NCBI RefSeq assembly: GCF_000330505.1
Contig: NW_004440426.1
Span: 603,246-637,057, forward strand
DNA: 33,812 bases
Reading direction: 5' to 3'
From: Entamoeba invadens IP1
Taxonomy: Eukaryota > Evosea > Mastigamoebida > Endamoebidae
Shown here: piece by piece, positions 9,388 through 19,459 of the stretch
How positions within the stretch are numbered: position 1 is the first letter of the stretch
Layout of the letters: every line of letters starts with the position of its first letter
Translations under genes and position numbers: made by a program
The notes under the pieces: model-generated
What the model was told of the DNA's origin: nothing
Databases searched by the model: none
What the model saw: only the letters and a program-made list of their open reading frames with translations

Positions 9388-9926
9388 GCTTTCTTTTCTC
9401 TGTATTTTCAAAGTCCTGTTTATTCATCCTCTTTTCCCTTTTTCTTTCTTTTTTTCTATCCATCAATTCGTCCCATTTTTATCTTTTCAAAAATATCTTT
9501 TTGATGGGTTCTCCCTCTTGTTTGATAAGTTTCCTTATTTCTATTCTTTTTGGTTTTGTTATTATTCATTATAGTTATTTTTTTTGTGAAATGGAGATAA
9601 TTAATTATTTCTATTTTTTTTCTATATTTCTTGATAGTTTAAAGACATTTTATACATTTTAGTTTATTTGTATTATAATTATAGTATTTGTTATATCTTG
9701 TTGGTTTGGGGTTTAAGTATTATAAATTCTTATATAATAAACTATATTTATAGTACATATTTAATAATCAAAAAAGTTAGCACAAATTGATTCTCGTGTT
9801 TGTTTTTGTCGGAAAACAGACGAAAACCCGATTATCAAAACTATATATATAGTAAAAAACAATTAAAAAATACGATTCCAAACAACATCCATTTTACTCA
9901 GAAATCTCACTCAATTCAAATTCTGG
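9388..9926. other. Divergent intergenic region, T-rich
   Basis: Long T-rich tracts on the plus strand make Phe-rich open frames that I regard as non-coding. It should hold the promoters of the DEK-like gene (leftward) and the phosphoesterase gene (rightward). Confidence 0.6.
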
Positions 9927-11138
9927 ATGGACCACGTTGACCACCCCAAAAGTTGTTCAGGGAGGTATCATATGATGATGGACAAGTATGGCAAACGTGG
10001 TAAAATGATGGTGGCTGTTGGTTTCATCTTTTTTTCGATAATTATACCCTCAGTTTTTGGATATGCCATATGGCGTCCACTGACTTTGATACACGCATTC
10101 ACTCCTACTGCGTCGAGGGAGATCTATTTAGGCGCTGCTTTTGTTTTTTGGGTGTTATTTAATGTCAAAGTATTTGAAGAGTTGTTATATTGTCGAGAGC
10201 TGTTAGTGTTGAGTGCTTTTGTGTTAGACATTTGTATGGTTCCAACGTCCGCTTTGCCATTTGTAGTGCTTTACGACTTAATGAGATGTGTTCTGACGAC
10301 TTTATTTAGTGTCAGACTCTCCGATATGGTGAATCAAGTCTTAGGGTTTAGTATATTAGGCATTGCTCTCTTTCTGTGTGTCCTTGGGTTCTATCGAGGA
10401 ACACATATCTCCATTGAGCGAATATTTTTGAAGTCTTCCAAAGTGAAGAGACCGATCAAATTTGTCCAAATCTCAGACGTTCATATCGGCTCAAGACTTG
10501 ATGCCTTACCCGTGAAAATGGTCGATAAAATTATTAAGGAAAATCCCGACTTTGTAGTGATCACAGGCGATTTGATTGACTCCCATAATGTCGAGCCAAT
10601 GGATTTGAATGAGTTTGACAAGTTACGAAAATGTGGCATACCCGTGTATTATTCCATTGGAAATCACGACTTATGGGCGGGTGAGGAATACGTCTCCGAG
10701 CTTTTAAAGTATTATGGGATCGTTTATTTAAAAAATCGCGTGGAGACGATTCGCTTAAAAGATGATGAGATTCAGTTTGTTGGCATTGATGATGTGCAGC
10801 GCGTGAAAGATTTCAATACCATTTTCGAGAGTGTAGAACCTCATATTGAAGATGGAAAATACACCATTTTACTTCACCATCGGCCATTAGGGTATAAGAC
10901 GGTTGTGAAAACAGGGAAAGTCGATTTACAACTTGCTGGGCATACGCACAACGGGCAGATATTCCCATTCAACATGTTCATCAAATTTTTCCATAGTAAA
11001 GCGTGTGGGTTATTCAACATCACAAGTGGAGACAATCGTTTAGTCTTATACACGCACCCGGGGTCATGTGCCTGGGGACCGCACTTCAGGACTTCTTCGA
11101 AGAATTTGATTACCGTGTTTACACTATCAAGTGAGTGA
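9927..11138 (+). CDS. Membrane-anchored calcineurin-like metallophosphoesterase
   Basis: 403 residues. The N-terminal 160 residues contain about four hydrophobic helices (28-48, 67-88, 92-117, 138-156). The catalytic domain follows with all metal-binding blocks: DVH at 184-186, GDLID at 214-218, GNHD at 245-248, LLHHRP at 315-320 and GHTHNGQ at 338-344. This arrangement resembles YkuE/TMPPE-type proteins. The enzyme should be a di-metal phosphoesterase on a membrane; the substrate cannot be read from sequence. The start is the first ATG in the frame. It converges on the gapped TLDc gene, with stops 40 bp apart. Confidence 0.9.
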   Translation: MDHVDHPKSCSGRYHMMMDKYGKRGKMMVAVGFIFFSIIIPSVFGYAIWRPLTLIHAFTPTASREIYLGAAFVFWVLFNVKVFEELLYCRELLVLSAFVLDICMVPTSALPFVVLYDLMRCVLTTLFSVRLSDMVNQVLGFSILGIALFLCVLGFYRGTHISIERIFLKSSKVKRPIKFVQISDVHIGSRLDALPVKMVDKIIKENPDFVVITGDLIDSHNVEPMDLNEFDKLRKCGIPVYYSIGNHDLWAGEEYVSELLKYYGIVYLKNRVETIRLKDDEIQFVGIDDVQRVKDFNTIFESVEPHIEDGKYTILLHHRPLGYKTVVKTGKVDLQLAGHTHNGQIFPFNMFIKFFHSKACGLFNITSGDNRLVLYTHPGSCAWGPHFRTSSKNLITVFTLSSE

Positions 11139-11177
11139 TTCTTGATTTTAACGCCTTCAAAATAAATAAAAATTCGC

Positions 11178-12179
11178 TTAGAACAGTTGCACCNNNNNNN
11201 NNNNNNNNNNNNNNNNNNNNNNNNNNNNNNNNNNNNNNNNNNNNNNNNNNNNNNNNNNNNNNNNNNNNNNNNNNNNNNNNNNNNNNNNNNNNNTTTGGAT
11301 ATCTAAGAAGTCATCTTTCAGGGTATGTAATGATGACGACCTTTTCCCATGTAGTTTTGCCCTATCCGTCCCATAGACAAAGAGTCGATTACATTGAGTA
11401 TAATTGATTTCACTCTCTTGAGTAAGGATAAAGTAAATGCTTTCTTGTGTCTTTGTGATAAACTTTTTAGGACCTGTGATCATACTCGCTTTCAGTGCAA
11501 ATGGAAAGTTCTTCGACTCCAACACGTTCTTCCCAACTTGATTGATCGAGTCCGATACATAACATCCAAATACTTCTTTCGATGAAGTTAACATGAGAAA
11601 CACTAAGTTCTCTTTCCCAATAACACTTTCATTGAACGCGGTGACTTCGTGGATGTCCGGGTCGTGCTCCTGTGCCGTGTCGAAGACCAACTTCCCCCGA
11701 CTCAATCCAGTCCACTTCTTAAAATATGAAAATGAGTTCATAAGAGCCCCATTGATGATGTCATTATCCACGACCCGAAGAAATGGCTCTTCGCTGATTT
11801 CAACTATAGTTCTTGAACTATTATTTAATGGCAAATCTGTTTGTTGCTTTTTCTCCTCCGGATGTGTGCTCTGTGTCATTCTTAAAGGCAGTTCTGTGAG
11901 TGGTCTTGTATTTTCTTTAGTTTTTGGAACGAAAGTAGGCAGTGAATAGAGGGGCTGAGTGACTTGGCTTTTTTCTTTCTGTACATCCTTAGCACCAGTT
12001 TTAGGAATCAGTTGAGTGACTTGGCTTGTGAACGAAGTATTTTGTTGCATATAATCCATTGACGGGACTACTGGAAAATACTTATTAATAACATTTGTTA
12101 ATATTTGGTTCAACACCTCTCCGGTTATGACTTCAGTCCTGTTAACGTCCACTCCATACAAATTCAATAGTTCATTCAT
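11178..12179 (-). CDS. TLDc-like domain protein, interrupted by assembly gap
   Basis: About 295 residues are readable from the ATG at 12179 before the 100-N gap; after the gap the frame closes with VQLF and a stop, if the gap length preserves frame. Residues 1-40 are unremarkable; 50-120 are Ser/Thr/Gln-rich and contain SQVTQ twice; about 136-295 look like a divergent TLDc domain (GKLVFDT, VFLMLTSSKEVFGCYVSD, a later FILTQES strand). TLDc domains occur in OXR1, NCOA7 and TBC1D24, in oxidative-stress and V-ATPase/vesicle functions. It sits immediately downstream of a complete TBC-TLDc gene in the same orientation, so the two may be related copies, but this one lacks a TBC domain. Confidence 0.65.
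   Translation of the reverse strand: MNELLNLYGVDVNRTEVITGEVLNQILTNVINKYFPVVPSMDYMQQNTSFTSQVTQLIPKTGAKDVQKEKSQVTQPLYSLPTFVPKTKENTRPLTELPLRMTQSTHPEEKKQQTDLPLNNSSRTIVEISEEPFLRVVDNDIINGALMNSFSYFKKWTGLSRGKLVFDTAQEHDPDIHEVTAFNESVIGKENLVFLMLTSSKEVFGCYVSDSINQVGKNVLESKNFPFALKASMITGPKKFITKTQESIYFILTQESEINYTQCNRLFVYGTDRAKLHGKRSSSLHTLKDDFLDIQXXXXXXXXXXXXXXXXXXXXXXXXXXXXXXXXXXVQLF
11194..11293. other. Assembly gap (100 N)
   Basis: Exactly 100 N, probably a placeholder of unknown true length. It removes part of the C-terminal region of the TLDc gene. Confidence 0.95.
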
Positions 12180-12482
12180 TAGTTTTCAAGTTTCCATTCA
12201 ATTTTTTTCAATTCAAAAATGTTGAAGCTTGTCAACACATGATAAAAAACGTCAACTATCATTATAACAATTGTATAGTTCATTTATTAAACCATCTTGT
12301 TGTATGAAAAAGAATAATTAACTATAATTATAATAATATTATTATTACTTTATTATTCAAAATATTCATTATTTGAATACTTCAAAACAGAATGATATTT
12401 GTGTATTATTAAATAATAATAAAAAACTATAAAATATACTATATGACATTCTATTTTTGAAGCAATAAGACGCAAGAATGAA
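12180..12482. other. Intergenic, AT-rich
   Basis: Between two minus-strand TLDc genes. It contains AT-only tracts and no gene. Confidence 0.6.
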
Positions 12483-14492
12483 TTAACAAAAAGAGTAGAT
12501 CTCGACTCTATCACATCGAGCACCATTAAGGTACTTAGGGAAGAGTGGTGGATTCCCAAACGTCTGAGATGCCTCTGAACTAGCCATAAGCATTTCGTCG
12601 AACATAAGTGCAGGTCTTCCACTTCCACCGCCAAAAGCCAAACAGCTGAAGTTGCTCATTATAACAAATTGATTACTATTCTTGTTCTGGGAATACCTTT
12701 TCAGTTCTGGCTTGACTGTAAATAGAAATGTCTCTTTGTTCCCATAGTAGTCACTCTTTATCTCGATATCCTCAGCAACAAATGCGCCGTACGTGTACTT
12801 CCCCTTTTGGAAGAGAAAGAGGAGCATCATCGAGTTATTCAATTTGGAGTACAGAGTTCTCAGACTGAACCCATCAACCGACGACGTGAAGATTAACTCC
12901 GGAGTGTTTTGTTTAACTCGTGGCGGTAAATACTCAACAATCTTCAAGAAAGTGTCCGAGTCGATGATTTGTGAGCTCTTCATAACTTCAGGTACAACTA
13001 TACACTTCTTTGGAATCTCATTGAGTAACTCTTCTGGTGGGAAGTTCAGTGTCATAATAAAGTGGTTGTGTGTTACATATGGTTTTAAACCTTCTTGTAA
13101 TATGAACGTAACAAATGGCTGTGTAGTTGTTGAGTGAATTTGAACAATATAAGCTATACAACTCCCTTTCATCGACTGAAGAGAAGTATAGTCAATTGGA
13201 TTCTCCTTCTTTAATAAAAAGTGAAAGAATTTCATAAAACCAACTTTGCCATTGACAAGGAAAAATTCAAGGATCGGCTTCTGGTAGATTAAGTCGAGGC
13301 CTTCGATCAATGGCATCCCAAAGGTGTCTAACACAGTCGTCACAAAAGATTCGAGATTATTCCGATTACCTACCCACTGTCAGTTGTTCATTTAAATATA
13401 AGTACTTTTGTGATATAGCATTCATTGCCTTCGTTATGTATTTAAAAAGTTGAGCATTGAAAAGTAAGAAGACAATTGAAAAGAGTTTATTTTAGTAATT
13501 AAAATAGTATTTAAATAATAATAACTAGTACTCTATTATTATTAATTTGTTATTAATATTTTAAACTAGCAATTAATTAAACTATTAAGTAATAGAAAGA
13601 ATATAGTACAAATAACAAACACGTTGCAAGGTGTGGTAAAAATTGGACCAATTCACACACCATGAAATCTACACAACTTTCAAAGTCGAATTGTGAGGTA
13701 TAGAAAAGTCCAGTACACTCGGCTTGGATTAAAAATTTGAAGACAGCGGCATAAGCGTCTGCCAAATCATACATTTGAATAAGTGTTTGGAATAAATTGG
13801 GTAAAAACGGGAAATGGACGTCATGATTTTCAAAGACTTCACAAAACAAAAACATAACGAAATTATACCTTTCGTCCGTCTCTTTTTGACAATGTGGGAG
13901 GTGGTCGGAGTTCGCCAAAACGTTTGCAAAGGTCTTTTTTGTCATCCCATTCGTTTTTGTATTTGAAATAGCAATTGCTTTCTCAAAAATTGCCAAATTG
14001 GTGACTTGTGTATTTTTTATCAACAAATAAACATATCTCATAGTGAACAACGTGGACGGGTCGAGTTTTGTTTGTAACATCTTTCGTTTTTGCTGAATTC
14101 GTGTGAAGACGTCCGTGTTCTTGTGTTTTGCAAAAAGCACTTTGAGGTACAAAAAATAGAATTCCATTTCGGTCAAGTGTGTCGGAACTAAAACCAAAAG
14201 AAAGTGATTCAAATGAGGGATTGTTGTGATTGCCGTAAAGAAATGGTCTTTAATGATTTTTGAAAGAGGAAAAACAGTGACTATTTCTGAGAACTTATTT
14301 ATTTAACAATTATAAAAAAGTATTAAAGTATAACAAACTCAGTTCTTCTTCAGTAGGTTTCTTTTGGCAAAGAAAGTCTTGTAACGTAAGTTTTTTTATA
14401 ATTTCCATATGTAATGTGATGTCGTCAAAGAAATCTTGATATTCTTGATATGGTGATTCTATGAATTGTTGATATGGTGAGATTGTTGTCAT
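12483..14492 (-). CDS. TBC-TLDc protein, TBC1D24-like, three exons
   Basis: Exons 14492-14339, 14280-13621 and 13369-12483 join in phase to 566 residues, close to the length of human TBC1D24 (about 560). Exons 1-2 and the start of exon 3 (about 50-330) form a divergent Rab-GAP TBC-like domain: FPFLPNLFQTLIQMYDLADAY near 210-235 and LEFFLVNGKVGFMKFFHFLL near 300-325 correspond to the usual late TBC helices. I cannot find the catalytic IxxDxxR and YxQ fingers, so GAP activity is doubtful, as reported for TBC1D24 itself. The TLDc domain (about 405-566) is well conserved: LIFTSSVDGFSLRTLY, YGAFVAEDIEI, YGNKETFLFTV, LAFGGGSGRPALMFDE and a terminal VEIYSF. The expected role is membrane or vesicle trafficking. 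Both splice sites are needed to unite two otherwise separate reading frames. Confidence 0.75.
13370..13620 (-). other. Intron 2 of TBC-TLDc gene (251 nt)
   Basis: Donor GTTTGTTATT after ACG T, acceptor GGGTAG before GTAATCGG. The split codon TGT (Cys272) keeps phase. The length is large for this genome, where the other introns here are 47-75 nt. Confidence 0.65.
14281..14338 (-). other. Intron 1 of TBC-TLDc gene (58 nt)
   Basis: Donor GTTTGTTATAC after CTG A, acceptor AAATAG before TCACTG. Phase is preserved (split codon ATC). Confidence 0.75.
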
Positions 14493-14991
14493 TGTGAATA
14501 TATATAATCAGAATTTCAATTTTAAACTTTTTTTTTTATAATTCATTGTAGTTTTTTTACTATTTATGATAATTCTTTTATTATTTGTTTTTTAATTTTA
14601 AATAACTATAATAACTAATAAAATAATTTCATCTTTACATCTGTGATTAATAATTTGAAAAAAAGCTTTTTTCTGGAAAGTGATGTTATTATTTCCTCTT
14701 GGATATTAGTATTATAAAAAATAGTAAATATATTATAATATTATAATACAATTAATTAATAAAACTAAAAAAAGTTAAATAAAAAGTTTGAATAAATAAA
14801 AAATAGTTTACAATATAATAAAAATATAATAAAATACGAAACCAAATAGTTATAATTTATAATTTATAATTCAAATTTTATTATTTTTGTCTCTTATTTC
14901 GTTTGTATGGTTTTCAATCCTAAATTTTTAATTATTAAAATATTAAAAAGACAAAGTAAAATATTTAGTAAAAAAACAAGAAAAAATAGTA
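14493..14991. other. Intergenic, extremely AT-rich
   Basis: Mostly A/T with repeated TATAAT-like and TTTATAATT words. No gene seen. It should hold the promoter of the TBC-TLDc gene and the 3' end of the LRR gene. Confidence 0.6.
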
Positions 14992-17183
14992 TTAGACAAC
15001 AGAGAGCAACTTAATTTGTCTGAGTTGTTTATTATTGAAATTCGAGATGATTTTTGGAGCCGCGACATCAACGGCTGTTACTGTTGTTGGCAAGTCCAAT
15101 TTACTCAAATTGATTTGACTTGCAAAAAGTGTTAAATTCATCAAATTAGTAAATTGTGAGAACTTCCACATATTTTCTTTGAATTTCCCAAAAACGTCGA
15201 CTCTCATTTTCGTGATATTTTTGAACACAGCAAAATTCGTTTTGTCGTAGACGCAATTGTACAAATGGACATATCCAACCTTTTTCTGACTCTCATTTTC
15301 AAACCCTATTTTCCCTCGACAATTTCTTAAGTGAAGTCCAAAGCATTTCCCGATCGAAAGCTCATTTGCTCCTTCCACATAAAGAAAATCCGCCGACACC
15401 TCCTTCACCGTTTGAAGTCCTTTCAAGTGGAACTCGTGGACCTCTTCTCCAAACAAGAACTCTGGTGTGATGTCTGTTCGTTTAATACCACTTTTTGGTG
15501 TTTCTTTCATGTCTTTAGTGTCTGTCAGGACTTTACTGTCTTCGCCAACATTCCCGTTCAAAAACTCGATATCCACCTTCGCCACTTTCCTTCCTCCAAT
15601 CCGCACAAAGCACACATTTTGCAACTTCAAGTCGACTAAACAACTTGAGAACATCAACTTTGGGATCTCCTCTTCTCTTATGAACTCTCCCGCACTTTTC
15701 GCTATGAACGTCAGTGCTGTCAGTTTCGACAGTTTAACTGTTGTCGCAAGTTGTGAATGGTCGCAGTCGATCAACTCGAGTCTCCTCAACTCAGTCAATT
15801 GCATGAATAAAATCCTCAGTGACCGGACTTTGAGTTGTGTGCAGTGCGTTGGTATAAGCACTGCTGGAGGCATATCGCTGCTTTCAAAAATCGCCTTAGT
15901 CGCCACACAATTCAAATTGAGTTGTTTAAAAGAGTTTAAAACACTCTTAAATGATGTCAACGTCGGGGGGACGGTTAACGAGTCTATTGTGCATTTCCTC
16001 AATGAAAGTCTTTGGAATTGTGCTGCCGACAAGTTCATTAAAGAATTCGATATCCCTACCATTTTCAGACTTTTTAAGTTCAATGGAAGATACGTCGGTG
16101 GCGACGAGAGCATTAATTTCGTCAAACTACTCGGTAAGACCAGATTTGATATCGCATACCCCGAGTTCAACTTTTCTATGAACGTCTTGTGTGATAAATC
16201 TATCGTCTTCAGACTCGTCTATAACTATTCCCAGTGATATTCACTTCAAAGAGGGGAGGTAACACCGTCGCCGCATTACTGCCTTCATAGTACTTTAAAT
16301 GGTCTTCTATGATCTCTCCAGAGTGACAGATAAAGCCATTGATATAGATATCTCCTCCTTTTAATACAACAATTGTGCCACTGGGTATTTCATTCATTTC
16401 GTCCAAGTCGGGAGACTCTGAGATTAATGAGTGCGATGTGAAGATCGTCAACTTACAGTCCCGAGTATGAAGCTTTTTCGCAATGAATCGGATGTCGTCC
16501 CAAAATGCCTCGTACTCGACGCGAACGACTATTCGCTTACAAAAGAAGTGTGAGAAGAAATCAACCAACTGACACAAGTCTGTACTTCGTGAAAGGGTGA
16601 TATCAAACGACTTCAAATTGGTATTGAATGTGGTTGCAGTATATCCATAGAGCCAATCAAATATTAATGTCTCGATATTCAGAAAGGGTCGACTGATGAT
16701 ATTATTAATATTAAGTTTACTCTCAATCGTTAGTTTGATGTTCTTTAAAAAGTTCGTTTGACTCTTTTCCAAGAGTGAGATGAGTTTGTTGACTCCTCTG
16801 CAGTTCTCCGTCCCTATGACAAATCGCAGCGAAACTAACTTCTTCGACGTCATGATCAGTTCTTGCAAAAACTTCGCCGACACGTTGTGCCGGATATCCG
16901 CAAAAAGTAACTTCGGGAAGATCGGCGATGGGTGTGGCTTTGTGTACAAATAATACGGGAGGGTTTCTATTAGGGTTTTACACTTTTTGTTGACTTGGAG
17001 GAAAGTTGTGACATCACGATATTGTGGGAGGAAGGACAATGCGTAGTAGTAGTGGTACGCAAGCAGAGTCTTTGTCTTCACTGTTTTTATATTTGCTTCT
17101 TTATCATTTTCTGGTACCCCGATTTGTGTGTCTGATGTTGTGACATTGTGTTGTGAACTGCTTGAAGGAGGTATCTTTTCCAT
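14992..17183 (-). CDS. Entamoeba-type leucine-rich-repeat protein with frameshift
   Basis: Two frames read as one gene of about 730 residues. The first (ATG 17183, stop at 16209) begins with a Ser/Thr-rich leader, then a module (AYHYYYALSFLPQYRDVTTFL..VNKKCKTLIE) matching the N-terminus of the BspA-type LRR gene at 22720. The second, open from 16218 to 14992, has no ATG start and carries irregular leucine-rich repeats (LVLPSSLTKL, LPLNLKSLKMVGISN, FPTTVTAVDVAAP-like units). The frames overlap by only about 10 nt near 16209-16218. A base insertion or deletion is likely, either an assembly error or a real pseudogene. A phase-consistent 26-nt GT..TAG interval (GTTATAG...GATAG) exists there but is too short for a typical intron. 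The start follows a GAACT box. Function unknown; LRRs imply protein binding. Confidence 0.65.
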
Positions 17184-17205
17184 CACTTCTTCAAGTAATT
17201 GTTAG

Positions 17206-17211
17206 AGTTCT
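17206..17211 (-). promoter_or_regulatory. GAACT box before LRR gene
   Basis: GAAGAACTCT on the minus strand, about 25-30 nt before the ATG at 17183. It supports that start over the GTG at 17186. Confidence 0.4.
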
Positions 17212-17323
17212 TCAAGAGTTTCAAGTAAAAATATAAATAGTAACATATTAATTAAAAATACTATAAATGAATAGTAAAACAAAAGAGCTAAAGCGATGGG
17301 AATTAAGACAACAACGTGACTCT

Positions 17324-17821
17324 TTAAGGAGTGATCTGCCACTCGTCTTCCTCTAAAAACGATATGAGGATTTTTTCAAAGCGAAGCATGTTATGCGCAC
17401 AAACGGCTTTTATCCACGCGTCGAGTTTTTGGCATCTTTCTGCAACAAAGGAAGGGTCAAAGCGACCTCTTCCAAACAAAGAAAGAAACGTGTCGCCCGG
17501 GAGTGACGGGATCGTCCCAAATTTCTGCATTTTGTCTTTTCTCTCTTCAAATCTGATATCGAGTTGTCTCTTCAACTCAACAAATTGAGAATACCTTCTA
17601 TACACGTCTTTGTTTTTCAGTCTATATTCTTCAAACGTTGTCTACAACTTAGTCATTCAGTTTAGTTTAGTGATAGTTATTATACAATACAAGTATAGTT
17701 TATAAGTATAACGAACATCGAAGTGAACTTTATAGACGGTGTATTCCCCTTTGTCATCCCTACGTGTTTGAGGGTCTGTCACCGTCACGTCCAGATACTC
17801 GTATTGAGCATAATTACTCAT
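17324..17821 (-). CDS. PX-domain (phosphoinositide-binding) protein, two exons
   Basis: Exons 17821-17717 and 17641-17324 join in phase to 140 residues, nearly all one PX domain. Hallmarks: the YTVYKVHF beta strand, RRYSQF at the phosphoinositide-contacting Arg block (near 52-57), LPSLPG-type proline loop (SLPGDTF), and a final helix with DPSFVAERCQKLDAWI. PX domains bind PtdIns3P and place proteins on endosomes, so a sorting-nexin-like or PX-only adaptor acting in endocytic trafficking is likely. No BAR or kinase domain follows. The ATG at 17821 starts the first exon; the GTG at 17605 is inside the domain. Confidence 0.8.
17642..17716 (-). other. Intron in PX gene (75 nt)
   Basis: Donor GTTCGTTATA (C instead of T at position 4 of the usual GTTTGT) and acceptor TTGTAG; phase 0 between GAT and ACA. 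Confidence 0.75.
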
Positions 17822-18338
17822 CTCTTTGCATTTTCAGTTTTTTCCTTTGGAAATTGGTTGAACTATTATTCTTGTTGTTTTGTTCTTAGTGTATAGTTTT
17901 ATCAAAAAATTCATAGCGTGAGTTGTCTCGCCATTTCCTCTTCTTTTTTAAAATAGTTTTGGTTTAGTTTAAGTGATTAGTATTTTTTTATATAATTTAC
18001 TAGTATGTATGAAAAGGGTTTGAACTAGAAAAATATGAAGTGATTTCCTTCGTAAAAGGAAATTTTTTTCAATTATTTTTAAACATTTTCAAAATGGCAT
18101 TTTGTTAATAAAAAAATTTGTGTAAAAAAAAATGTTTGACGTTTTTAAAAAAAAACTGTCATAAATAAATCAATTTTGAGTTTAATTATTTTTTGAAAGT
18201 TAAAACAAAATTAAGCGATTGACTTCGATGTTGTTAAAGTGACTCTAATACAACAAATCACTTTTAAACAAATTAAAAGACAATTTAACAGTAAACTTAA
18301 TAACAAAGGTTAGAAAGAAGGTAAAAAGAGGGTAAAAA
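17822..18338. other. Divergent intergenic region
   Basis: AT-rich, with several poly-A/T runs and a hairpin-like TTTCCTTCGTAAAAGGAAA near 18050. It should contain the promoters of the PX gene and the reductase gene. No gene seen. Confidence 0.55.
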
Positions 18339-18365
18339 ATGAAGCATAAACTAAAAAAGAAATCA

Positions 18366-19304
18366 ATGAATTCAACATTAAAATATTTGGTCATAGGTGT
18401 TGGAGGAACTGGAGGGTGTATTGGAGGGTATTTGGCACGACAAGCAAAAAATGTGACTCTTATAGCCAGAGGAGAACACAAGAAAAAAATGGAAGAAAGA
18501 GGACTTCACATTAAAACAAATGAATATGGACAGATCATTATTAATCCAGTGAATGTTAAGACAAGTGAAGAGTATAATTCAACGCCAGATGTTATTTTTA
18601 TCTGTGTCAAATATTACTCTCTTCCACAAATAATACCTTTTATTAATAGAATTGCAAAAGAGGACACCATTGTTATACCAATTCTTAATGTTATTTCTTC
18701 TGGAGAAGAGTTGAGAAAGAAATGTCCCAATTGTGTAGTATTGGATGGAACAATATATGTTCATGGATTCATTGAGTCTCCTGGAGTCATAGTTAAACCA
18801 ACTTCAATATTTAAGATATGTTATGGATTCAGAAAAAACCAATACCATGTATTCGAAGGAAAAATAACACAATTAACAAAGGACTTGGAAGAAAGTGGAA
18901 TTCAAGCAATTTATACAGATACTATACTCAAAGAGGAATTTAAAAAATTCAGTTTCACTGGTTGTATTGGTATAACTGGAGTATTTTTAAATAAAGTAGC
19001 AAAAGACTTTAAGTATGAAGATTACCCAAAGCAGATTTTATATCAACTTGTCGATGAGGTTGGATTATTATGTCATAGCCTCGGAATAACATTCGAAGAA
19101 AGTCTTCAAGAGCATGTTCAAAGTATATTAAATCAAGTTTTAGATGACTCAACCACTTCAATGCAACGAGACGTGAATGAAGGAAAAATTTCTGAGATGA
19201 GTGGACTTCTGTTTAACATCTTAGACTTGGCTCAAACATCAAAAGTGTATCTCCCCACCTTTACAACAATAGCTGCTTGGGTTAAGAGTCGTGATATTAA
19301 ATAA
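18366..19304 (+). CDS. 2-dehydropantoate 2-reductase (ketopantoate reductase) family
   Basis: 312 residues from the ATG at 18366; an upstream in-frame ATG at 18339 would add a Lys-rich MKHKLKKKS leader. The N-terminal Rossmann fold has VIGVGGTGGCIGGYLA (GxGGxGG) near 8-23, then the conserved CVKYYSL block, whose Lys is catalytic in ApbA/PanE. The C-terminal domain has STTSMQRDVNEGKISEMSG, matching the SMxxDvxxGrxTE signature. The family reduces ketopantoate with NADPH, in pantothenate synthesis, but eukaryotic homologues often act on other 2-oxo compounds. Codon choice (AGA, ATA, TTA, GGA) is more AT-rich than in the armadillo or kinase genes; together with its prokaryotic family this suggests lateral transfer, an inference. 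Isolated and divergent from the PX gene. Confidence 0.85.
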   Translation: MNSTLKYLVIGVGGTGGCIGGYLARQAKNVTLIARGEHKKKMEERGLHIKTNEYGQIIINPVNVKTSEEYNSTPDVIFICVKYYSLPQIIPFINRIAKEDTIVIPILNVISSGEELRKKCPNCVVLDGTIYVHGFIESPGVIVKPTSIFKICYGFRKNQYHVFEGKITQLTKDLEESGIQAIYTDTILKEEFKKFSFTGCIGITGVFLNKVAKDFKYEDYPKQILYQLVDEVGLLCHSLGITFEESLQEHVQSILNQVLDDSTTSMQRDVNEGKISEMSGLLFNILDLAQTSKVYLPTFTTIAAWVKSRDIK

Positions 19305-19459
19305 AATGTTATGCTTTTTTCTATATTTTATAAATAGTTTGCAATATAGTAAAAAATATTAATATAATCTAGTTATTTGCTATCTATAAATAGCTTAGAG
19401 CCTTCTTACAAATTGATAACTATAAGTTGACTAAATATATAAATTAAACACACAAAACA

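Noticed and set aside
9372..9662. Phe/Leu-rich plus-strand frames
   Set aside because: Produced by T-rich intergenic DNA; no start context or domain.
13362..13425. A separate TLDc gene starting at ATG 13425 with a 4-bp TACC duplication causing a frameshift
   Set aside because: The same spot is a phase-correct TAG acceptor for an intron whose GTTTGTT donor lies at 13620, and the join completes a TBC-TLDc protein of expected length. One spliced gene explains more than a frameshift.
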